Assembly: GCA_002863125.1 (NCBI GenBank)
Contig: PKEB01000016.1
Coordinates: 90,633 to 154,632 of the forward strand
Source of the DNA: Flavobacteriales bacterium
GTDB lineage: Bacteria > Bacteroidota > Bacteroidia > Flavobacteriales_D > Sanyastnellaceae
Reading direction: 5' to 3'
DNA length: 64,000 nt
The notes under the pieces are model-generated. The model had not been told where the DNA came from. It ran no database searches and saw only the letters and a program-made list of their open reading frames with translations. Position 1 is the stretch's first letter. Every line of letters starts with the position of its first letter. Position numbers and translations under genes: made by a program. Below, piece after piece: positions 43,807 to 55,146 of the stretch.

Positions 43807-44025
43807 ATGTCACAATTCACACAATACTTGCAGGAGTCGTACCAAGAACTGGTGCAGAAAGTGACTTGGCCAACTTGGAAAGAGTTGCAAGGATCTTCTG
43901 TCCTCGTGTTCGTCGCCTCCTTGCTCATTGCGGGCTTGGTGTTTGTCATGGACTGGGCGTTCGGTGTGAACGCAGCGGATTCCATTTGGCGCGGTGTGAT
44001 TGGGTTGGTTTACGAACTGTTATAA
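43807..44025 (+). CDS. secE: Preprotein translocase subunit SecE
   Basis: SecE clamps the SecY channel. This 72-residue minimal form has the amphipathic QELVQKVTWPTWKELQGSS helix and then a single transmembrane helix (VLVFVASLLIAGLVFVMDW, about 31-50). It lies 15 bases after tRNA-Trp and 27 bases before nusG. I chose ATG 43807 because an earlier in-frame start would lie inside the tRNA. Confidence 0.95.
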   Translation: MSQFTQYLQESYQELVQKVTWPTWKELQGSSVLVFVASLLIAGLVFVMDWAFGVNAADSIWRGVIGLVYELL

Positions 44026-44052
44026 TCGGGACCCCCCGTGCAACTTGCGACT

Positions 44053-44604
44053 ATGAGTGATATCGATAAAAAGTGGTATGTCGTCCGCGCAATCAGCGGC
44101 CAAGAAAAGAAGATCAAAGATGTTCTTGAGGCGGAGATTGCAGCGGCCGGATTGCAGCACTACGTAGGCCAGATTTTGATTCCGGTTGAAAAGGTGTTCC
44201 AAATCCGCAACGGAAAGAAGGTGAGCAAGGAGCGCAATTTGTTCCCTGGCTACATCTACGTTGAGGCCTCCCTTGTTGGTGAGGTGCCCCACGTGATTCG
44301 GGCTACCACAGGAGTTATCGGTTTCCTCGGTGCGGAAAAGCGAGGCGAACCCATGCCGGTCCGTCAGCATGAGATCAACCGCATCTTGGGTGTGATCGAT
44401 GACATGGCCGACAGCGAAGAGGAAATCAACATCCCTTACAAAGTTGGAGAGTTGGTAAAAGTGACCGATGGACCATTCAACGGTTTCAACGGCAACATTG
44501 AAGAGGTAAACGAAGAAAAGAAGAAACTCAAAGTAATGGTCAAAATCTTCGGGCGGAAGACGCCGGTGGAATTGGGCTACTTACAGGTAGAGAAAGAAGT
44601 ATAA
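44053..44604 (+). CDS. nusG: Transcription termination/antitermination factor NusG
   Basis: NusG binds RNA polymerase, suppresses pausing and couples it to ribosomes or Rho. The 183-residue protein has the NGN domain ([35 protein letters not shown]) and a C-terminal KOW domain ([30 protein letters not shown]). I chose ATG 44053 rather than an in-frame start five codons upstream. An 84-base gap separates it from rplK. Confidence 0.97.
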   Translation: MSDIDKKWYVVRAISGQEKKIKDVLEAEIAAAGLQHYVGQILIPVEKVFQIRNGKKVSKERNLFPGYIYVEASLVGEVPHVIRATTGVIGFLGAEKRGEPMPVRQHEINRILGVIDDMADSEEEINIPYKVGELVKVTDGPFNGFNGNIEEVNEEKKKLKVMVKIFGRKTPVELGYLQVEKEV

Positions 44605-44688
44605 ACTGGAACAGACAGCCGCATCGTCGCAATGACCCCTAATGCTTCCCATTTGCGCATGATATGGACTGTTCAATATAAATGACCA
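44605..44688 (+). promoter_or_regulatory. nusG-rplK spacer, possible leader for ribosomal control
   Basis: This 84-base gap is the longest inside the secE-to-rplL run and lies where E. coli has the L1 autoregulatory site. I can draw only an imperfect stem (CGCAA at 44629 with TTGCG at 44654). No promoter consensus is present. The role is a guess from position. Confidence 0.25.
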
Positions 44689-45126
44689 ATGGCTAAAGAA
44701 GTAGCTGGACTCATTAAACTGCAAATCAGAGGTGGCGCTGCCAACCCAGCACCTCCTGTCGGACCGGCTCTCGGTGCGAAAGGGGTGAACATCATGGAAT
44801 TCTGCAAGCAATTCAACGGCAGAACCCAAGATAAGGCTGGACGCGTTTGCCCTGTTGTGATCACGGTCTACAGTGACAAGTCGTTTGAATTTGTCATCAA
44901 GACTCCACCCGCTGCGGTGCAGTTAATGGAAGCCGCCAAATTGAAAGGCGGTTCCCCTGAACCTAACCGCATTAAGAAGGGAAAAGTCACGTGGGACCAA
45001 GTTCGCGCTATTGCAGAAGACAAGATGCCCGATTTGAACTGCTTTACCGTCGAGTCTGCCATGAAAATGGTGGCCGGTACAGCACGTAGCATGGGGCTTC
45101 GAGTCGAAGGACCTGCTCCCTTCTAA
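44689..45126 (+). CDS. rplK: 50S ribosomal protein uL11
   Basis: uL11 forms the stalk base with 23S rRNA and contacts elongation factors. The 145-residue protein has the N-domain proline-rich [22 protein letters not shown] and the RNA-binding C-domain ([36 protein letters not shown]). It is followed by rplA after 19 bases, the standard order. Confidence 0.98.
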   Translation: MAKEVAGLIKLQIRGGAANPAPPVGPALGAKGVNIMEFCKQFNGRTQDKAGRVCPVVITVYSDKSFEFVIKTPPAAVQLMEAAKLKGGSPEPNRIKKGKVTWDQVRAIAEDKMPDLNCFTVESAMKMVAGTARSMGLRVEGPAPF

Positions 45127-45145
45127 TCGTCAATAACTGCGCAAA

Positions 45146-45841
45146 ATGGGACAACTAACAAAGAACCAAAAAGCATACGCTGAAAAGGTCGACGTTGACA
45201 AGGTGTACTCGCTTGCTGAAGCATCCGCTTTGGTGAAGGAGTGCTCCAATGTCAAGTTCGACGCGACAGTGGATATTGCTGTGCGACTCGGTATTGACCC
45301 ACGAAAGGCGAACCAGATGGTACGTGGAACGGTTTCCTTGCCTCACGGCACAGGTAAGTCAGTTCGCGTGCTCGTGCTTTGCAATCCTGACAAAGAGCAG
45401 GAAGCAAAAGACGCTGGTGCGGATTTCGTTGGACTCGACGAGTACATTGACAAGATCAAGGGAGGCTGGACCGACATTGATGTAATAATTACCACTCCCC
45501 AGGTGATGGGTAAGGTGGGGGCGTTGGGCCGAGTACTCGGACCGCGTGGTTTGATGCCAAACCCCAAATCCGGCACCGTTACCATGGAAGTTGGAAAGGC
45601 TGTTCAGGATGTTAAAGCTGGAAAGATTGATTTCAAGGTCGACAAGTATGGAATCATCCATGCCTCTGTAGGCAAGGTGTCATTCGATGCAAAACAGTTG
45701 GAAGAAAATGCCGCAGAAGTGCTCAGCACCCTGATGCGTTTGAAGCCGTCTGCAGCGAAAGGCACCTACATGTTGAGCATCGCTTTGAGCTCAACCATGG
45801 GACCTGGAATCAAGGTAGATCAGAAATCGGCAACCGCTTAA
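45146..45841 (+). CDS. rplA: 50S ribosomal protein uL1
   Basis: uL1 forms the mobile stalk at the E site. The 231-residue protein has [35 protein letters not shown] and [15 protein letters not shown] in domain II, and [17 protein letters not shown]. In other bacteria uL1 represses its own operon by binding the mRNA leader, and that could hold here. rplJ follows after 11 bases. Confidence 0.98.
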   Translation: MGQLTKNQKAYAEKVDVDKVYSLAEASALVKECSNVKFDATVDIAVRLGIDPRKANQMVRGTVSLPHGTGKSVRVLVLCNPDKEQEAKDAGADFVGLDEYIDKIKGGWTDIDVIITTPQVMGKVGALGRVLGPRGLMPNPKSGTVTMEVGKAVQDVKAGKIDFKVDKYGIIHASVGKVSFDAKQLEENAAEVLSTLMRLKPSAAKGTYMLSIALSSTMGPGIKVDQKSATA

Positions 45842-45852
45842 ATTAGAAAACG

Positions 45853-46377
45853 ATGACTCGACAGGAGAAAAACCAATTGATCGACGAGCTTTCTGATGTA
45901 TTGCGGGAGAAGAACGTTGTGTACCTCACCGATGCATCGGGGATGGATGCAGAAACAACGACTTCACTGCGCCGAGAAAGCTTCAAGAAAGACGTAACCG
46001 TACGCGTTGTGAAGAACACCCTTCTTCGCAAGGCCATGGAGCGCGTCGAAGAAAAGAATTTCGAAGAGCTGTACGGATCCCTCGTGGGCCAGACGGCTTT
46101 GATGATTGGCGATGTAGGGAATGCCCCTGCAAAGTTGATCAAGGAATTCGCGAAGAAGCATGAGATGCCTGTTCTGAAAGCGGCATATGTAGAAGAAGCC
46201 TGCTATGTAGGAGCAAACCAACTGGAAGCATTGACTTCGATCAAGTCGAAGGGTGAGCTTTTGGGCGAGATTGTTATATTGTTGCAGTCGCCAGCCAAGA
46301 ATGTCTTGGGTGCGTTGCAATCAGGTGGCAATACCATTTCCGGTTTGGTCAAAGCCTTGGAATCCCGGGGTGCTTGA
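45853..46377 (+). CDS. rplJ: 50S ribosomal protein uL10
   Basis: uL10 anchors the L7/L12 stalk. The 174-residue protein has MTRQEKNQLIDELSDVLREK, the VVKNTLLRKAMERV rRNA-binding part and GQTALMIGD. A C-terminal helix that binds L12 dimers contains NTISGLVKALESRGA. Only 11 bases separate it from rplA, so it cannot carry the large L10 leader structure found in many other bacteria. Confidence 0.97.
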   Translation: MTRQEKNQLIDELSDVLREKNVVYLTDASGMDAETTTSLRRESFKKDVTVRVVKNTLLRKAMERVEEKNFEELYGSLVGQTALMIGDVGNAPAKLIKEFAKKHEMPVLKAAYVEEACYVGANQLEALTSIKSKGELLGEIVILLQSPAKNVLGALQSGGNTISGLVKALESRGA

Positions 46378-46420
46378 CAACATTCAATCAATTTAGAACC
46401 AAATAATTCAATCAACAATC

Positions 46421-46801
46421 ATGGCTGATTTGAAAGCAATGGCAGAAAGCTTGGTCAACCTCACCGTAAAGGAGGTGAACGAGCTTGCCGAAATTTTAAA
46501 AGACGAATACGGAATCGAGCCCGCTGCTGCAGCAGTGGCAGTAGCTGCTGGCCCTGGTGGCGGTGGCGAAGGCGGCGGTGCCGAAGAGAAGTCTGAATTC
46601 GATGTAATCCTCACCGCTGCAGGTGCTGCGAAACTCGCAGTAGTTAAGGCTGTGAAGGAACTCACCGGTCTCGGGTTGAAAGAGGCGAAGGAAATCGTTG
46701 ACGGAGCTCCAGGTCCTGTAAAGGAAGGAGTTGCGAAGGACGAAGCCGAAGCACTCAAGAAGCAACTCGAAGAAGCCGGTGCTGAAGTTGAGCTTAAGTA
46801 A
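46421..46801 (+). CDS. rplL: 50S ribosomal protein bL12 (L7/L12)
   Basis: bL12 forms the flexible multi-copy stalk that recruits translation factors. The 126-residue protein has an N-terminal dimerisation domain ([21 protein letters not shown]), a Gly/Ala-rich hinge (about 40-52) and the C-terminal domain [20 protein letters not shown] to [28 protein letters not shown] strong hairpin terminator follows before rpoB, probably partial, so stalk protein would be made in excess over polymerase. Confidence 0.98.
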   Translation: MADLKAMAESLVNLTVKEVNELAEILKDEYGIEPAAAAVAVAAGPGGGGEGGGAEEKSEFDVILTAAGAAKLAVVKAVKELTGLGLKEAKEIVDGAPGPVKEGVAKDEAEALKKQLEEAGAEVELK

Positions 46802-46822
46802 GCACATACTTTAACCGTTCTC

Positions 46823-46864
46823 AGGTCCAGGTGGGGGAGCAGGTCCCCCACCCGGACCTTTTTT
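46823..46864 (+). terminator. Strong attenuator/terminator between rplL and rpoB
   Basis: AGGTCC-A-GGTGGGGG (46823-46837) pairs with CCCCCACC-C-GGACCT (46845-46859), a 14-pair stem with one A-C mismatch and a 7-base loop, followed by Ts to 46864. It must be read through for rpoBC expression unless an unseen promoter lies in the 56 bases before rpoB. Confidence 0.85.
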
Positions 46865-46920
46865 GCTTTGTCTGAACCTGCACCCATCGCTGCTTGTTTC
46901 CACCAAAGAACCCCCACACC

Positions 46921-49900
46921 ATGACACTGGTGAAACCAAACTCCCCTGAACGCATCAGCTTCTCGTCCGTAGAGCTGCCGCTGTCACGCCCCGACTTCTT
47001 GGACATCCAATTGCGCTCCTTCCAGGAGTTCTTCCAATTGGAGACCAACCCGGAGAACCGTGAATCTGAAGGCCTGTTTAAGGTATTCAGCGAAAATTTC
47101 CCCATCACCGATACGCGAAACCAATTCGTGTTGGAGTTTTTGGACTACTTCATCGACCCCCCTCGCTACTCCATCAACGAGTGCATCGAACGCGGGTTGA
47201 CGTACAGTGTGCCCCTCAAGGCCAAACTGAAATTGTATTGCACCGATCCTGAACACGAGGACTTTGAGACCATCGTACAGGACGTGTACCTCGGGACCAT
47301 TCCCTACATGACCCCGCAAGGATCGTTTGTTGTGAACGGTGCCGAGCGCGTCATTGTGAACCAATTACACCGTTCACCCGGTGTGTTCTTCGGTCAGAGC
47401 CGCCACGCGAACGGTACCAAGTTGTACAGCGCGCGAATCATTCCGTTCAAGGGTTCTTGGATTGAATTCGCGACCGACATCAACAGCGTGATGTACGCGT
47501 ACATCGACCGAAAGAAAAAGTTGCCTGTGACCACGCTGTTGCGTGCCATCGGCTTCGAAACTGACCGTGATATCCTCGACATCTTTAGCCTCGCGGACGA
47601 GGTAAAGGTCACCAAGGCAGGCTTGAAGCGAGCCATTGGTCGACGCTTGGCCGCACGTGTTTTGAAGACGTGGGTCGAAGACTTTGTGGATGAGGATACG
47701 GGTGAAGTGGTGAGCATCGAGCGGAACGAGGTGGTGCTCGACCGTGAGACCATCTTGGAAAAGGAGCACATCGAACTGATCACGGATTCCGGTGCCAAGA
47801 CCATCATCTTGCACAAGGAGGATATCAACCAGGCCGATTACGCCATCATATACAACACGCTCCAGAAGGACAGCTCCAACTCGGAGAAAGAAGCTGTGGA
47901 GTACATCTACCGCCAGCTTCGCAATGCTGAGCCACCAGATTTGGACACAGCGCGTGGGGTGATTGACAAGTTATTCTTCTCGGAGCAGCGCTACGATTTG
48001 GGTGAGGTGGGACGATTCCGCATCAACCGCAAATTGGATATTAAGGAAGACGTTCAAAACCGAACGTTGACCAAGGATGACATCCTGCTCATCATCAAGT
48101 ACCTCTTGGATTTGGTGAACTCGAACGCGGACGTCGATGACATTGACCACTTGTCTAACCGCCGCATCCGAACGGTAGGGGAGCAGTTGTACAGCCAGTT
48201 CGGTGTGGGATTGGCGCGTATGGCGCGTACCATCCGCGAGCGCATGAATGTGCGTGACAACGAGGTCTTTACACCGACCGATTTGATCAATGCCAAGACA
48301 TTGAGTTCGGTCATCAACAGCTTCTTCGGTACGAACCAGCTCTCGCAGTTCATGGACCAGACGAACCCGCTGTCGGAAGTGACGCACAAGCGCCGCATTT
48401 CTGCACTCGGTCCAGGTGGTCTGTCCCGCGAGCGTGCAGGTTTTGAGGTGCGTGATGTTCACTACACCCACTACGGCCGACTGTGCACCATTGAGACGCC
48501 GGAAGGGCCGAACATTGGTTTGATCAGCTCACTGTGTGTATTTGCGAAGGTGAACCGCCTCGGTTTCATCGAGACGCCGTACCGCAAGGTCGAAAACGGT
48601 AAAGTCTCAACCAGCTCCGACGACATCATTTACTTGTCGGCCGAGGATGAAGATTCAAACTTGATCGCCCAAGCGAATGCGCCCGTCACGAAAGACGGCA
48701 AATTCGAAAACAACATCGTGAAGGCGCGTTTGGAAGGGGATTTCCCGCAGGTTGCTCCCGACCAATTGCACTACATGGACGTTGCACCGAACCAAATCGC
48801 TTCGATTGCGGCCTCGTTGATTCCATTCTTGGAGCACGATGACGCCAACCGTGCGTTGATGGGATCGAACATGATGCGTCAGGCGGTGCCGTTGATGCGC
48901 CCTGCTGCACCAATCGTTGGTACCGGTTTGGAGCGCGCCGTTGCAGAAGATTCGCGCATTTTGTTGCGTGCTGAGGCGGACGGTGTGGTGGAGTTTGTGG
49001 ATGCCAATGAGATTCACATCAAGTACACCCGCGACGAAATGGACGAACTCGTGTCGTTCGAGGATGCGGTGAATGTATTGGAAATTCCCAAGTTCAAGCG
49101 CACCAACCAAGGTACCTGCATGAACCTGAAGCCCATGGTCGAGAAAGGCCAGGCAGTGAAGGAAGGTCAAATCCTCGTCGAGGGGTACTCCACGGACAAA
49201 GGCGAATTGGCCTTGGGTCAAAACATGCGCGTGGCCTTCATGCCATGGAAGGGATACAACTTCGAGGATGCGATTGTGATCAACGAACGCGTCGTTCGCG
49301 AAGACGTATTCACATCGCTGCACATCGATGAGTATGTACTCGAAGTACGGGACACCAAGCGCGGTGTTGAAGAGTTGACAGCGGACATCCCGAACGTAAG
49401 CGAGGAGGCCACTGCCGACTTGGATGAGCACGGTTTGATTCGAATCGGTGCCGAAGTGAAAGAAGGCGATATCCTCATCGGTAAAATCACACCGAAAGGA
49501 GAATCTGACCCAAGCCCGGAGGAGAAACTCTTGCGTGCCATCTTCGGTGACAAAGCCGGTGATGTCAAGGACGCTTCATTGAAAATGCCACCTTCCGGAC
49601 AGGGGGTCGTCATCGACAAAAAGTTGTTCTCGCGCGCCATCAAGGACCGCAAGTCCAAAGCAGCGGACAAAGCTGTTTTGGAAACCATCGATAAGGAATT
49701 CGACGTCGAAGCAGCAGCACTCAAGAAGGTGCTCGTAGAGAAGTTGATGAAGTTGGTGGGCGGCAAGGTGTGCCAGGGCGTCAACAACTACTACAAGGAA
49801 GAACAAGTCAAGAAGGGCGTGAAATTCACGCAGAAAATCTTGAACAGCCTCGACTACCTGACCATCAACAGTGAAGGTTGGGTGCGTGATGCGGACAACA

Positions 49901-50739
49901 GTGCGTTGGTTCGCCGCGTGGTGCACAACTACCACTTGAAGTACAATGACGTGCTTGGCGCCTACAAGCGACGCAAGTTCCAAGTAACGGTAGGGGACGA
50001 ACTCCCAACGGGCATCGTGAAGTTGGCCAAGGTATACGTCGCCAAGAAGCGCAAGCTGAAGGTGGGTGATAAGATGGCCGGTCGTCACGGAAACAAGGGC
50101 ATCGTAGCCAAAATCGTTCGCGCAGAGGACATGCCGTTCCTCGAGGACGGAACACCTGTCGATATCGTATTGAACCCGCTGGGCGTACCATCGCGTATGA
50201 ACCTCGGTCAGATTTACGAGACCGTATTGGGCTGGGCCGGGATGAACCTCGGAACGACGTACTCAACGCCGATTTTCGACGGAGCCTCTTTGGACCAAAT
50301 CACAGCCATTACCGACGAAGCAGGTGTGCCGGATTGCGGCGTCACCTACCTGTACGATGGTGGTACTGGCGAGCGTTTTGACCAGCCAGCGACAGTGGGC
50401 ATCATCTACATGATCAAGCTGAGCCACATGGTTGATGACAAGATGCACGCCCGTTCGATTGGACCATACTCGTTGATTACGCAGCAACCATTGGGTGGTA
50501 AGGCCCAGTTTGGTGGTCAGCGTTTCGGTGAGATGGAGGTGTGGGCACTCGAAGCCTTCGGTGCCGCGAACATCCTCCAGGAAATCCTAACGGTGAAGTC
50601 TGATGACGTCATGGGCCGTGCGCGCGCGTACGAATCCATCGTCAAGGGCGACAACATGCCGACACCTGGAATTCCGGAATCCTTTAACGTCTTGCTCCAC
50701 GAATTGCGTGGGTTGGGCTTGACCATTTCACTTGATTGA
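46921..50739 (+). CDS. rpoB: DNA-directed RNA polymerase subunit beta
   Basis: RpoB with RpoC forms the catalytic cleft. The 1272-residue length is typical for Bacteroidota. Landmarks are the fork and rifampicin region ([33 protein letters not shown], with the usual Asp, His and Arg), [32 protein letters not shown] and the C-terminal [14 protein letters not shown] clamp anchor. The rifampicin pocket reads as wild type. I chose ATG 46921, nine codons into the longest frame, where homologues begin ([16 protein letters not shown]). Confidence 0.99.
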   Translation: MTLVKPNSPERISFSSVELPLSRPDFLDIQLRSFQEFFQLETNPENRESEGLFKVFSENFPITDTRNQFVLEFLDYFIDPPRYSINECIERGLTYSVPLKAKLKLYCTDPEHEDFETIVQDVYLGTIPYMTPQGSFVVNGAERVIVNQLHRSPGVFFGQSRHANGTKLYSARIIPFKGSWIEFATDINSVMYAYIDRKKKLPVTTLLRAIGFETDRDILDIFSLADEVKVTKAGLKRAIGRRLAARVLKTWVEDFVDEDTGEVVSIERNEVVLDRETILEKEHIELITDSGAKTIILHKEDINQADYAIIYNTLQKDSSNSEKEAVEYIYRQLRNAEPPDLDTARGVIDKLFFSEQRYDLGEVGRFRINRKLDIKEDVQNRTLTKDDILLIIKYLLDLVNSNADVDDIDHLSNRRIRTVGEQLYSQFGVGLARMARTIRERMNVRDNEVFTPTDLINAKTLSSVINSFFGTNQLSQFMDQTNPLSEVTHKRRISALGPGGLSRERAGFEVRDVHYTHYGRLCTIETPEGPNIGLISSLCVFAKVNRLGFIETPYRKVENGKVSTSSDDIIYLSAEDEDSNLIAQANAPVTKDGKFENNIVKARLEGDFPQVAPDQLHYMDVAPNQIASIAASLIPFLEHDDANRALMGSNMMRQAVPLMRPAAPIVGTGLERAVAEDSRILLRAEADGVVEFVDANEIHIKYTRDEMDELVSFEDAVNVLEIPKFKRTNQGTCMNLKPMVEKGQAVKEGQILVEGYSTDKGELALGQNMRVAFMPWKGYNFEDAIVINERVVREDVFTSLHIDEYVLEVRDTKRGVEELTADIPNVSEEATADLDEHGLIRIGAEVKEGDILIGKITPKGESDPSPEEKLLRAIFGDKAGDVKDASLKMPPSGQGVVIDKKLFSRAIKDRKSKAADKAVLETIDKEFDVEAAALKKVLVEKLMKLVGGKVCQGVNNYYKEEQVKKGVKFTQKILNSLDYLTINSEGWVRDADNSALVRRVVHNYHLKYNDVLGAYKRRKFQVTVGDELPTGIVKLAKVYVAKKRKLKVGDKMAGRHGNKGIVAKIVRAEDMPFLEDGTPVDIVLNPLGVPSRMNLGQIYETVLGWAGMNLGTTYSTPIFDGASLDQITAITDEAGVPDCGVTYLYDGGTGERFDQPATVGIIYMIKLSHMVDDKMHARSIGPYSLITQQPLGGKAQFGGQRFGEMEVWALEAFGAANILQEILTVKSDDVMGRARAYESIVKGDNMPTPGIPESFNVLLHELRGLGLTISLD

Positions 50740-50761
50740 TCACCGCATAGAATAGCTATCC

Positions 50762-53700
50762 ATGTTTCAGCAAAAACAACCCAAACAGCTTTCGAGCGAC
50801 TTCAATACCATCAGCATTTCATTGGCGTCTCCCGAGATGATTCTCGAGCAGTCGCACGGTGAAGTGTTGAAACCTGAGACCATCAACTACCGGACGTACA
50901 AGCCCGAGCGTGATGGCTTGTTCTGCGAGCGCATCTTCGGCCCTGTAAAGGATTTCGAATGTCACTGCGGAAAGTACAAGCGCATTCGCTACAAAGGCAT
51001 CGTGTGTGACCGATGCGGTGTTGAGGTCACGGAGAAGAAAGTGCGTCGTGAGCGCATGGGCCACATCCAATTGGTGGTGCCTGTAGCGCACATCTGGTAC
51101 TTCAAGAGCCTTCCCAACAAGATTGGTTACCTCTTGGGCCTCCCGTCTAAGAAGTTGGATCAAATCATCTACTACGAGCGTTACGTCGTCATTCAGCCTG
51201 GCATTGCCAAAGGACCTGAGGACAGCGAGCTCGCGGTAAACGAATTTTTGACCGAGGAAGAATACCTCGACATCCTCGAGACCCTTCCCAAGGAGAACCA
51301 ATACCTGGACGAAAAAGATCCGAATAAGTTCGTCGCCAAAATGGGGGCGGAGGCGTTGCACGACATGCTCGCCAACCTGGATTTGGATGAGTTGTCGTAC
51401 AACTTGCGTCACTCGGCCAACACCGAGACTTCTCAGCAGCGCAAGAGCGAGGCGTTGAAGCGCTTGCAGGTGGTGGAGAGCTTCCGCGATGCCAACTCAC
51501 GCATCACGAACAAGCCAGAGTGGATGATCGTGAAGGTCGTTCCAGTTATCCCACCAGAATTGCGTCCATTGGTTCCACTTGATGGTGGCCGATTCGCAAC
51601 GTCTGATTTGAATGACTTGTACCGCCGTGTCATCATCCGTAACAACCGCTTGAAGCGATTGGTGGAGATCAAGGCACCAGAGGTCATCTTGCGCAACGAG
51701 AAGCGTATGCTCCAAGAGGCCGTTGACAGTTTGTTCGATAACAGCCGCAAATCCAGCGCTGTCAAGACCGAAAGCAACCGTCCGCTCAAGTCACTCTCTG
51801 ATAGTTTGAAAGGAAAGCAGGGACGTTTCCGTCAAAACCTGCTCGGTAAGCGTGTGGACTACTCTGCACGTTCTGTCATCGTCGTTGGCCCGGACTTGAA
51901 GTTGCACGAATGCGGACTGCCGAAGAACATGGCCGCCGAATTGTACAAGCCGTTCATCATTCGCAAGATGATTGAGCGCGGCATCGTCAAAACGGTGAAG
52001 TCCGCGAAGAAAATCGTCGACGCCAAGGATCCCGTCGTTTGGGACATCCTTGAAAACGTCATGAAGGGACACCCTGTACTGCTCAACCGTGCACCAACGC
52101 TGCACCGTTTGGGTATTCAGGCGTTCCAGCCGAAGTTGATTGAAGGCAAGGCCATTCAGTTGCACCCGCTCGCATGTACAGCATTTAACGCTGACTTTGA
52201 TGGTGACCAAATGGCGGTTCACTTGCCACTCGGCAGCGCGGCCATCTTGGAAGCGCAGTTGCTCATGTTGGCATCGCACAACATCCTCAACCCAGCGAAC
52301 GGAGCACCGATTGCGGTACCATCGCAGGACATGGTGTTGGGCTTGTATTACATGACCAAAATCCGCAAGGGCACCAAGGACGAGCCGGTGAAGGGCGAGG
52401 GCATGACCTGTTACTCCCCCGAAGAGGTGCGCATTGCGTACCAGGAAGGCCAGCTCGATCTGCACGCTGAGATTAAGATGCGTCACGTTGACATCGACGG
52501 AAACGTCAACATCATCGAGACGACATGTGGCCGCGTTCTGTTCAACGACCATGTGCCGTTGGAAGCGGGCTACATCAATGAGCTACTGACCAAAAAGTCA
52601 TTGCGTGGCATCATTTCGCACGTATTGAACAGCACCAACGTTCCGCGTACGGCGCAGTTCTTGGACGACATCAAGAACTTGGGCTTCTACATGGCCTTCA
52701 AGGGTGGGTTGTCGTTCAACTTGAACGACGTCATCATCCCAGGGGAGAAGGAAAAGTTGGTCGATCGTGCGACGGAGCAAGTGGCGGAAGTGATGGAGAA
52801 CTACAACATGGGTCTCATCACGAACAACGAACGTTACAACCAGATCATTGACATCTGGACGCACACCAACTCGAAGTTGACCAACATCTTGATGGACCGC
52901 ATTGAAACCGACAAGCAAGGATTCAACTCGATCTACATGATGATGCACTCCGGTGCACGTGGTTCGAAAGAGCAGATCCGTCAGCTCTCCGGTATGCGTG
53001 GTCTGATGGCCAAGCCGCAAAAGTCGTCAGCGACGGGCGGTCAGGACATCATTGAAAACCCAATTCTCTCCAACTTTAAGGAAGGACTTTCCATCCTCGA
53101 GTACTTCATTTCGACGCACGGTGCCCGTAAGGGTCTTGCGGATACGGCCTTGAAGACAGCGGATGCGGGTTACTTGACCCGTCGTCTCGTGGACGTCGCT
53201 CAAGACGTGATCATCACAGAAGAAGATTGCTTGACGTTGCGCGGTGTGGTGGCTACCCCACTTCGCAAGAACGACGAAATCACCGAAGGCATTGGCGACC
53301 GCATCGTCGGCCGTACAGCGCTGAACGATGTCACGCATCCGAAGTCGGGTGAGGTGATGGTCGCGGGCGGTCAAGAAATCGACCACGCAACGGCCATGGC
53401 CATTGAAGAGGCAGGCATTGACGAGGTGGAAGTTCGTTCGGTATTGACTTGCGAGTCGATGTCAGGCGTATGCGTGAAGTGCTACGGCAAGAACCTTGCT
53501 ACTGCGCGCACGGTGCAAGTGGGTGAGGCCGTTGGTGTCATTGCGGCACAGTCCATCGGTGAACCGGGTACTCAGTTGACTCTGCGTACGTTCCACGTGG
53601 GTGGTACGGCATCGAAGATTTCGGATGAAAACGAGATGAAGGTCAAGTTTGAAGGGGTCGTTGAGATTGACGACTTGCGTGAAGTGGCCCGAACCAACGC

Positions 53701-55054
53701 AGAAGGCGAGAAAGAGACCGTGGTGGTTTCGCGTTCGTCTGAATTCAAGGTGGTCGACCCAAAGACGGGCGTAGCCTTGAGCACGACCATTTTGCCATAC
53801 GGTTCGATTCTCCAGAAGTTCCCCGGTGACAAGATCAAGAAGGGCGAATCCATTTGCACATGGGACCCCTACAACAATGTGATCATCAACGAAGAAAAGG
53901 GCTTGATCAAGTTTGACATGATCGAGGAAGGCGTGACCTACCGCGAGGAGTTGGACGAACAAACCGGCTTCCGTGAGATTGTCATCACTGAGACCAAGGA
54001 CAAGAAGAAGAACCCGGCAATCCTCATCGTCGACAAGAAGGGTGAGGTGTTGAAGACGTACTCGTTGCCTGTGGGCGCTCACCTTTCTGTTAAAGAAGGG
54101 GACGCGGCGAAGGTTGGACAAATCCTGACGAAGATTCCACGTGTGGCCGGTAAGTCCGGTGACATCACAGGGGGTCTGCCTCGTGTGACGGAATTGTTCG
54201 AAGCGCGTAACCCGTCCAACCCAGCGGTTGTTTCTGAAGTTGACGGCATCGTTTCTTACGGAAAGATCAAGCGGGGTAACCGCGAAATCATCGTGGAATC
54301 GCGTCGTGGTGACATTTACAAGTACATGGTGCCGCTCTCGAAGCACATCCTCGTTCAGGACAACGATTTTGTCCGAGCCGGTATGCCGCTTTCCGATGGG
54401 GCCATCACGCCTGTCGATATCCTCGACGTGATGGGACCAACTGCGGTTCAGGAGTACATCGTCAATGAAATCCAAGACGTTTATCGCCTGCAGGGGGTAA
54501 AGATCAACGACAAGCACTTCGAGGTCATCGTACGACAGATGATGAAGAAGGTGGTCATCGAAGACGCTGGAGATACACGATTCCTCGAGAAGCAGTTCGC
54601 TGAGAAGTCTGACTTCATGCAAGAAAACGACCGCATCTTCGGCATGGTGGTTATCACCGATGCAGGAGACAGCGAAGACTTGCGATTGGGCCAGATGATT
54701 ACAGCGCGTCAGTTGCGCGATGTGAACAGCTCGCTGCGTCGACGTGACATGGCGGTGGCCGAAGGCCGAGACGCCATTCCAGCAACCGCACGTCCGCTGT
54801 TGCAGGGCATCACGCGTGCATCGTTGCAGACCAAGTCCTTCATCTCCGCGGCGTCGTTCCAGGAGACCACGAAGGTTTTGAACGAAGCAGCGGTGAGCGG
54901 AAAGCAGGATTTCTTGAACGGTTTGAAGGAAAATGTGATCGTCGGTCACTTGATCCCTGCCGGAACAGGAACCCGTGCATTCACCGAGAAAAAGGTGATT
55001 ACGCGCCGTCCGAACTTGGAGCTTGCTCCAGCAGAGGAGAAGGCTGAAGCGTAA
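50762..55054 (+). CDS. rpoC: DNA-directed RNA polymerase subunit beta'
   Basis: RpoC holds the active-site magnesium. The 1430-residue protein has the N-terminal zinc ribbon [20 protein letters not shown], the lid and rudder region, and the catalytic [12 protein letters not shown]. The bridge-helix and trigger-loop regions include [25 protein letters not shown]. The second zinc site is [16 protein letters not shown] lineage insertion occupies about residues 960-1130 before [24 protein letters not shown] sequence. It follows rpoB after 22 bases and ends at a strong bidirectional terminator. Confidence 0.99.
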   Translation: MFQQKQPKQLSSDFNTISISLASPEMILEQSHGEVLKPETINYRTYKPERDGLFCERIFGPVKDFECHCGKYKRIRYKGIVCDRCGVEVTEKKVRRERMGHIQLVVPVAHIWYFKSLPNKIGYLLGLPSKKLDQIIYYERYVVIQPGIAKGPEDSELAVNEFLTEEEYLDILETLPKENQYLDEKDPNKFVAKMGAEALHDMLANLDLDELSYNLRHSANTETSQQRKSEALKRLQVVESFRDANSRITNKPEWMIVKVVPVIPPELRPLVPLDGGRFATSDLNDLYRRVIIRNNRLKRLVEIKAPEVILRNEKRMLQEAVDSLFDNSRKSSAVKTESNRPLKSLSDSLKGKQGRFRQNLLGKRVDYSARSVIVVGPDLKLHECGLPKNMAAELYKPFIIRKMIERGIVKTVKSAKKIVDAKDPVVWDILENVMKGHPVLLNRAPTLHRLGIQAFQPKLIEGKAIQLHPLACTAFNADFDGDQMAVHLPLGSAAILEAQLLMLASHNILNPANGAPIAVPSQDMVLGLYYMTKIRKGTKDEPVKGEGMTCYSPEEVRIAYQEGQLDLHAEIKMRHVDIDGNVNIIETTCGRVLFNDHVPLEAGYINELLTKKSLRGIISHVLNSTNVPRTAQFLDDIKNLGFYMAFKGGLSFNLNDVIIPGEKEKLVDRATEQVAEVMENYNMGLITNNERYNQIIDIWTHTNSKLTNILMDRIETDKQGFNSIYMMMHSGARGSKEQIRQLSGMRGLMAKPQKSSATGGQDIIENPILSNFKEGLSILEYFISTHGARKGLADTALKTADAGYLTRRLVDVAQDVIITEEDCLTLRGVVATPLRKNDEITEGIGDRIVGRTALNDVTHPKSGEVMVAGGQEIDHATAMAIEEAGIDEVEVRSVLTCESMSGVCVKCYGKNLATARTVQVGEAVGVIAAQSIGEPGTQLTLRTFHVGGTASKISDENEMKVKFEGVVEIDDLREVARTNAEGEKETVVVSRSSEFKVVDPKTGVALSTTILPYGSILQKFPGDKIKKGESICTWDPYNNVIINEEKGLIKFDMIEEGVTYREELDEQTGFREIVITETKDKKKNPAILIVDKKGEVLKTYSLPVGAHLSVKEGDAAKVGQILTKIPRVAGKSGDITGGLPRVTELFEARNPSNPAVVSEVDGIVSYGKIKRGNREIIVESRRGDIYKYMVPLSKHILVQDNDFVRAGMPLSDGAITPVDILDVMGPTAVQEYIVNEIQDVYRLQGVKINDKHFEVIVRQMMKKVVIEDAGDTRFLEKQFAEKSDFMQENDRIFGMVVITDAGDSEDLRLGQMITARQLRDVNSSLRRRDMAVAEGRDAIPATARPLLQGITRASLQTKSFISAASFQETTKVLNEAAVSGKQDFLNGLKENVIVGHLIPAGTGTRAFTEKKVITRRPNLELAPAEEKAEA

Positions 55055-55076
55055 GCCATCACGGCATATGCATACG

Positions 55077-55105
55077 AAAAAGCCCGTCGCGAGACGGGCT
55101 TTTTT
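55077..55105. terminator. Bidirectional terminator after rpoC
   Basis: AAAAAGCCCGTC (55077-55088) pairs perfectly with GACGGGCTTTTT (55093-55104) around a GCGA tetraloop. T-runs end both strands, serving rpoC and the convergent gene at 55147. Confidence 0.92.
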
Positions 55106-55146
55106 CGTTTGTGCCAGGACTTATGAGCGGCAGCCCGGACGATGTT

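Noticed and set aside
53462..54949. A 495-codon open frame on the minus strand opposite rpoC
   Set aside because: Antisense to an unquestionable gene, with low-complexity composition and no motif; the similar frames opposite glnN, tuf and the TonB receptor were dropped for the same reason.
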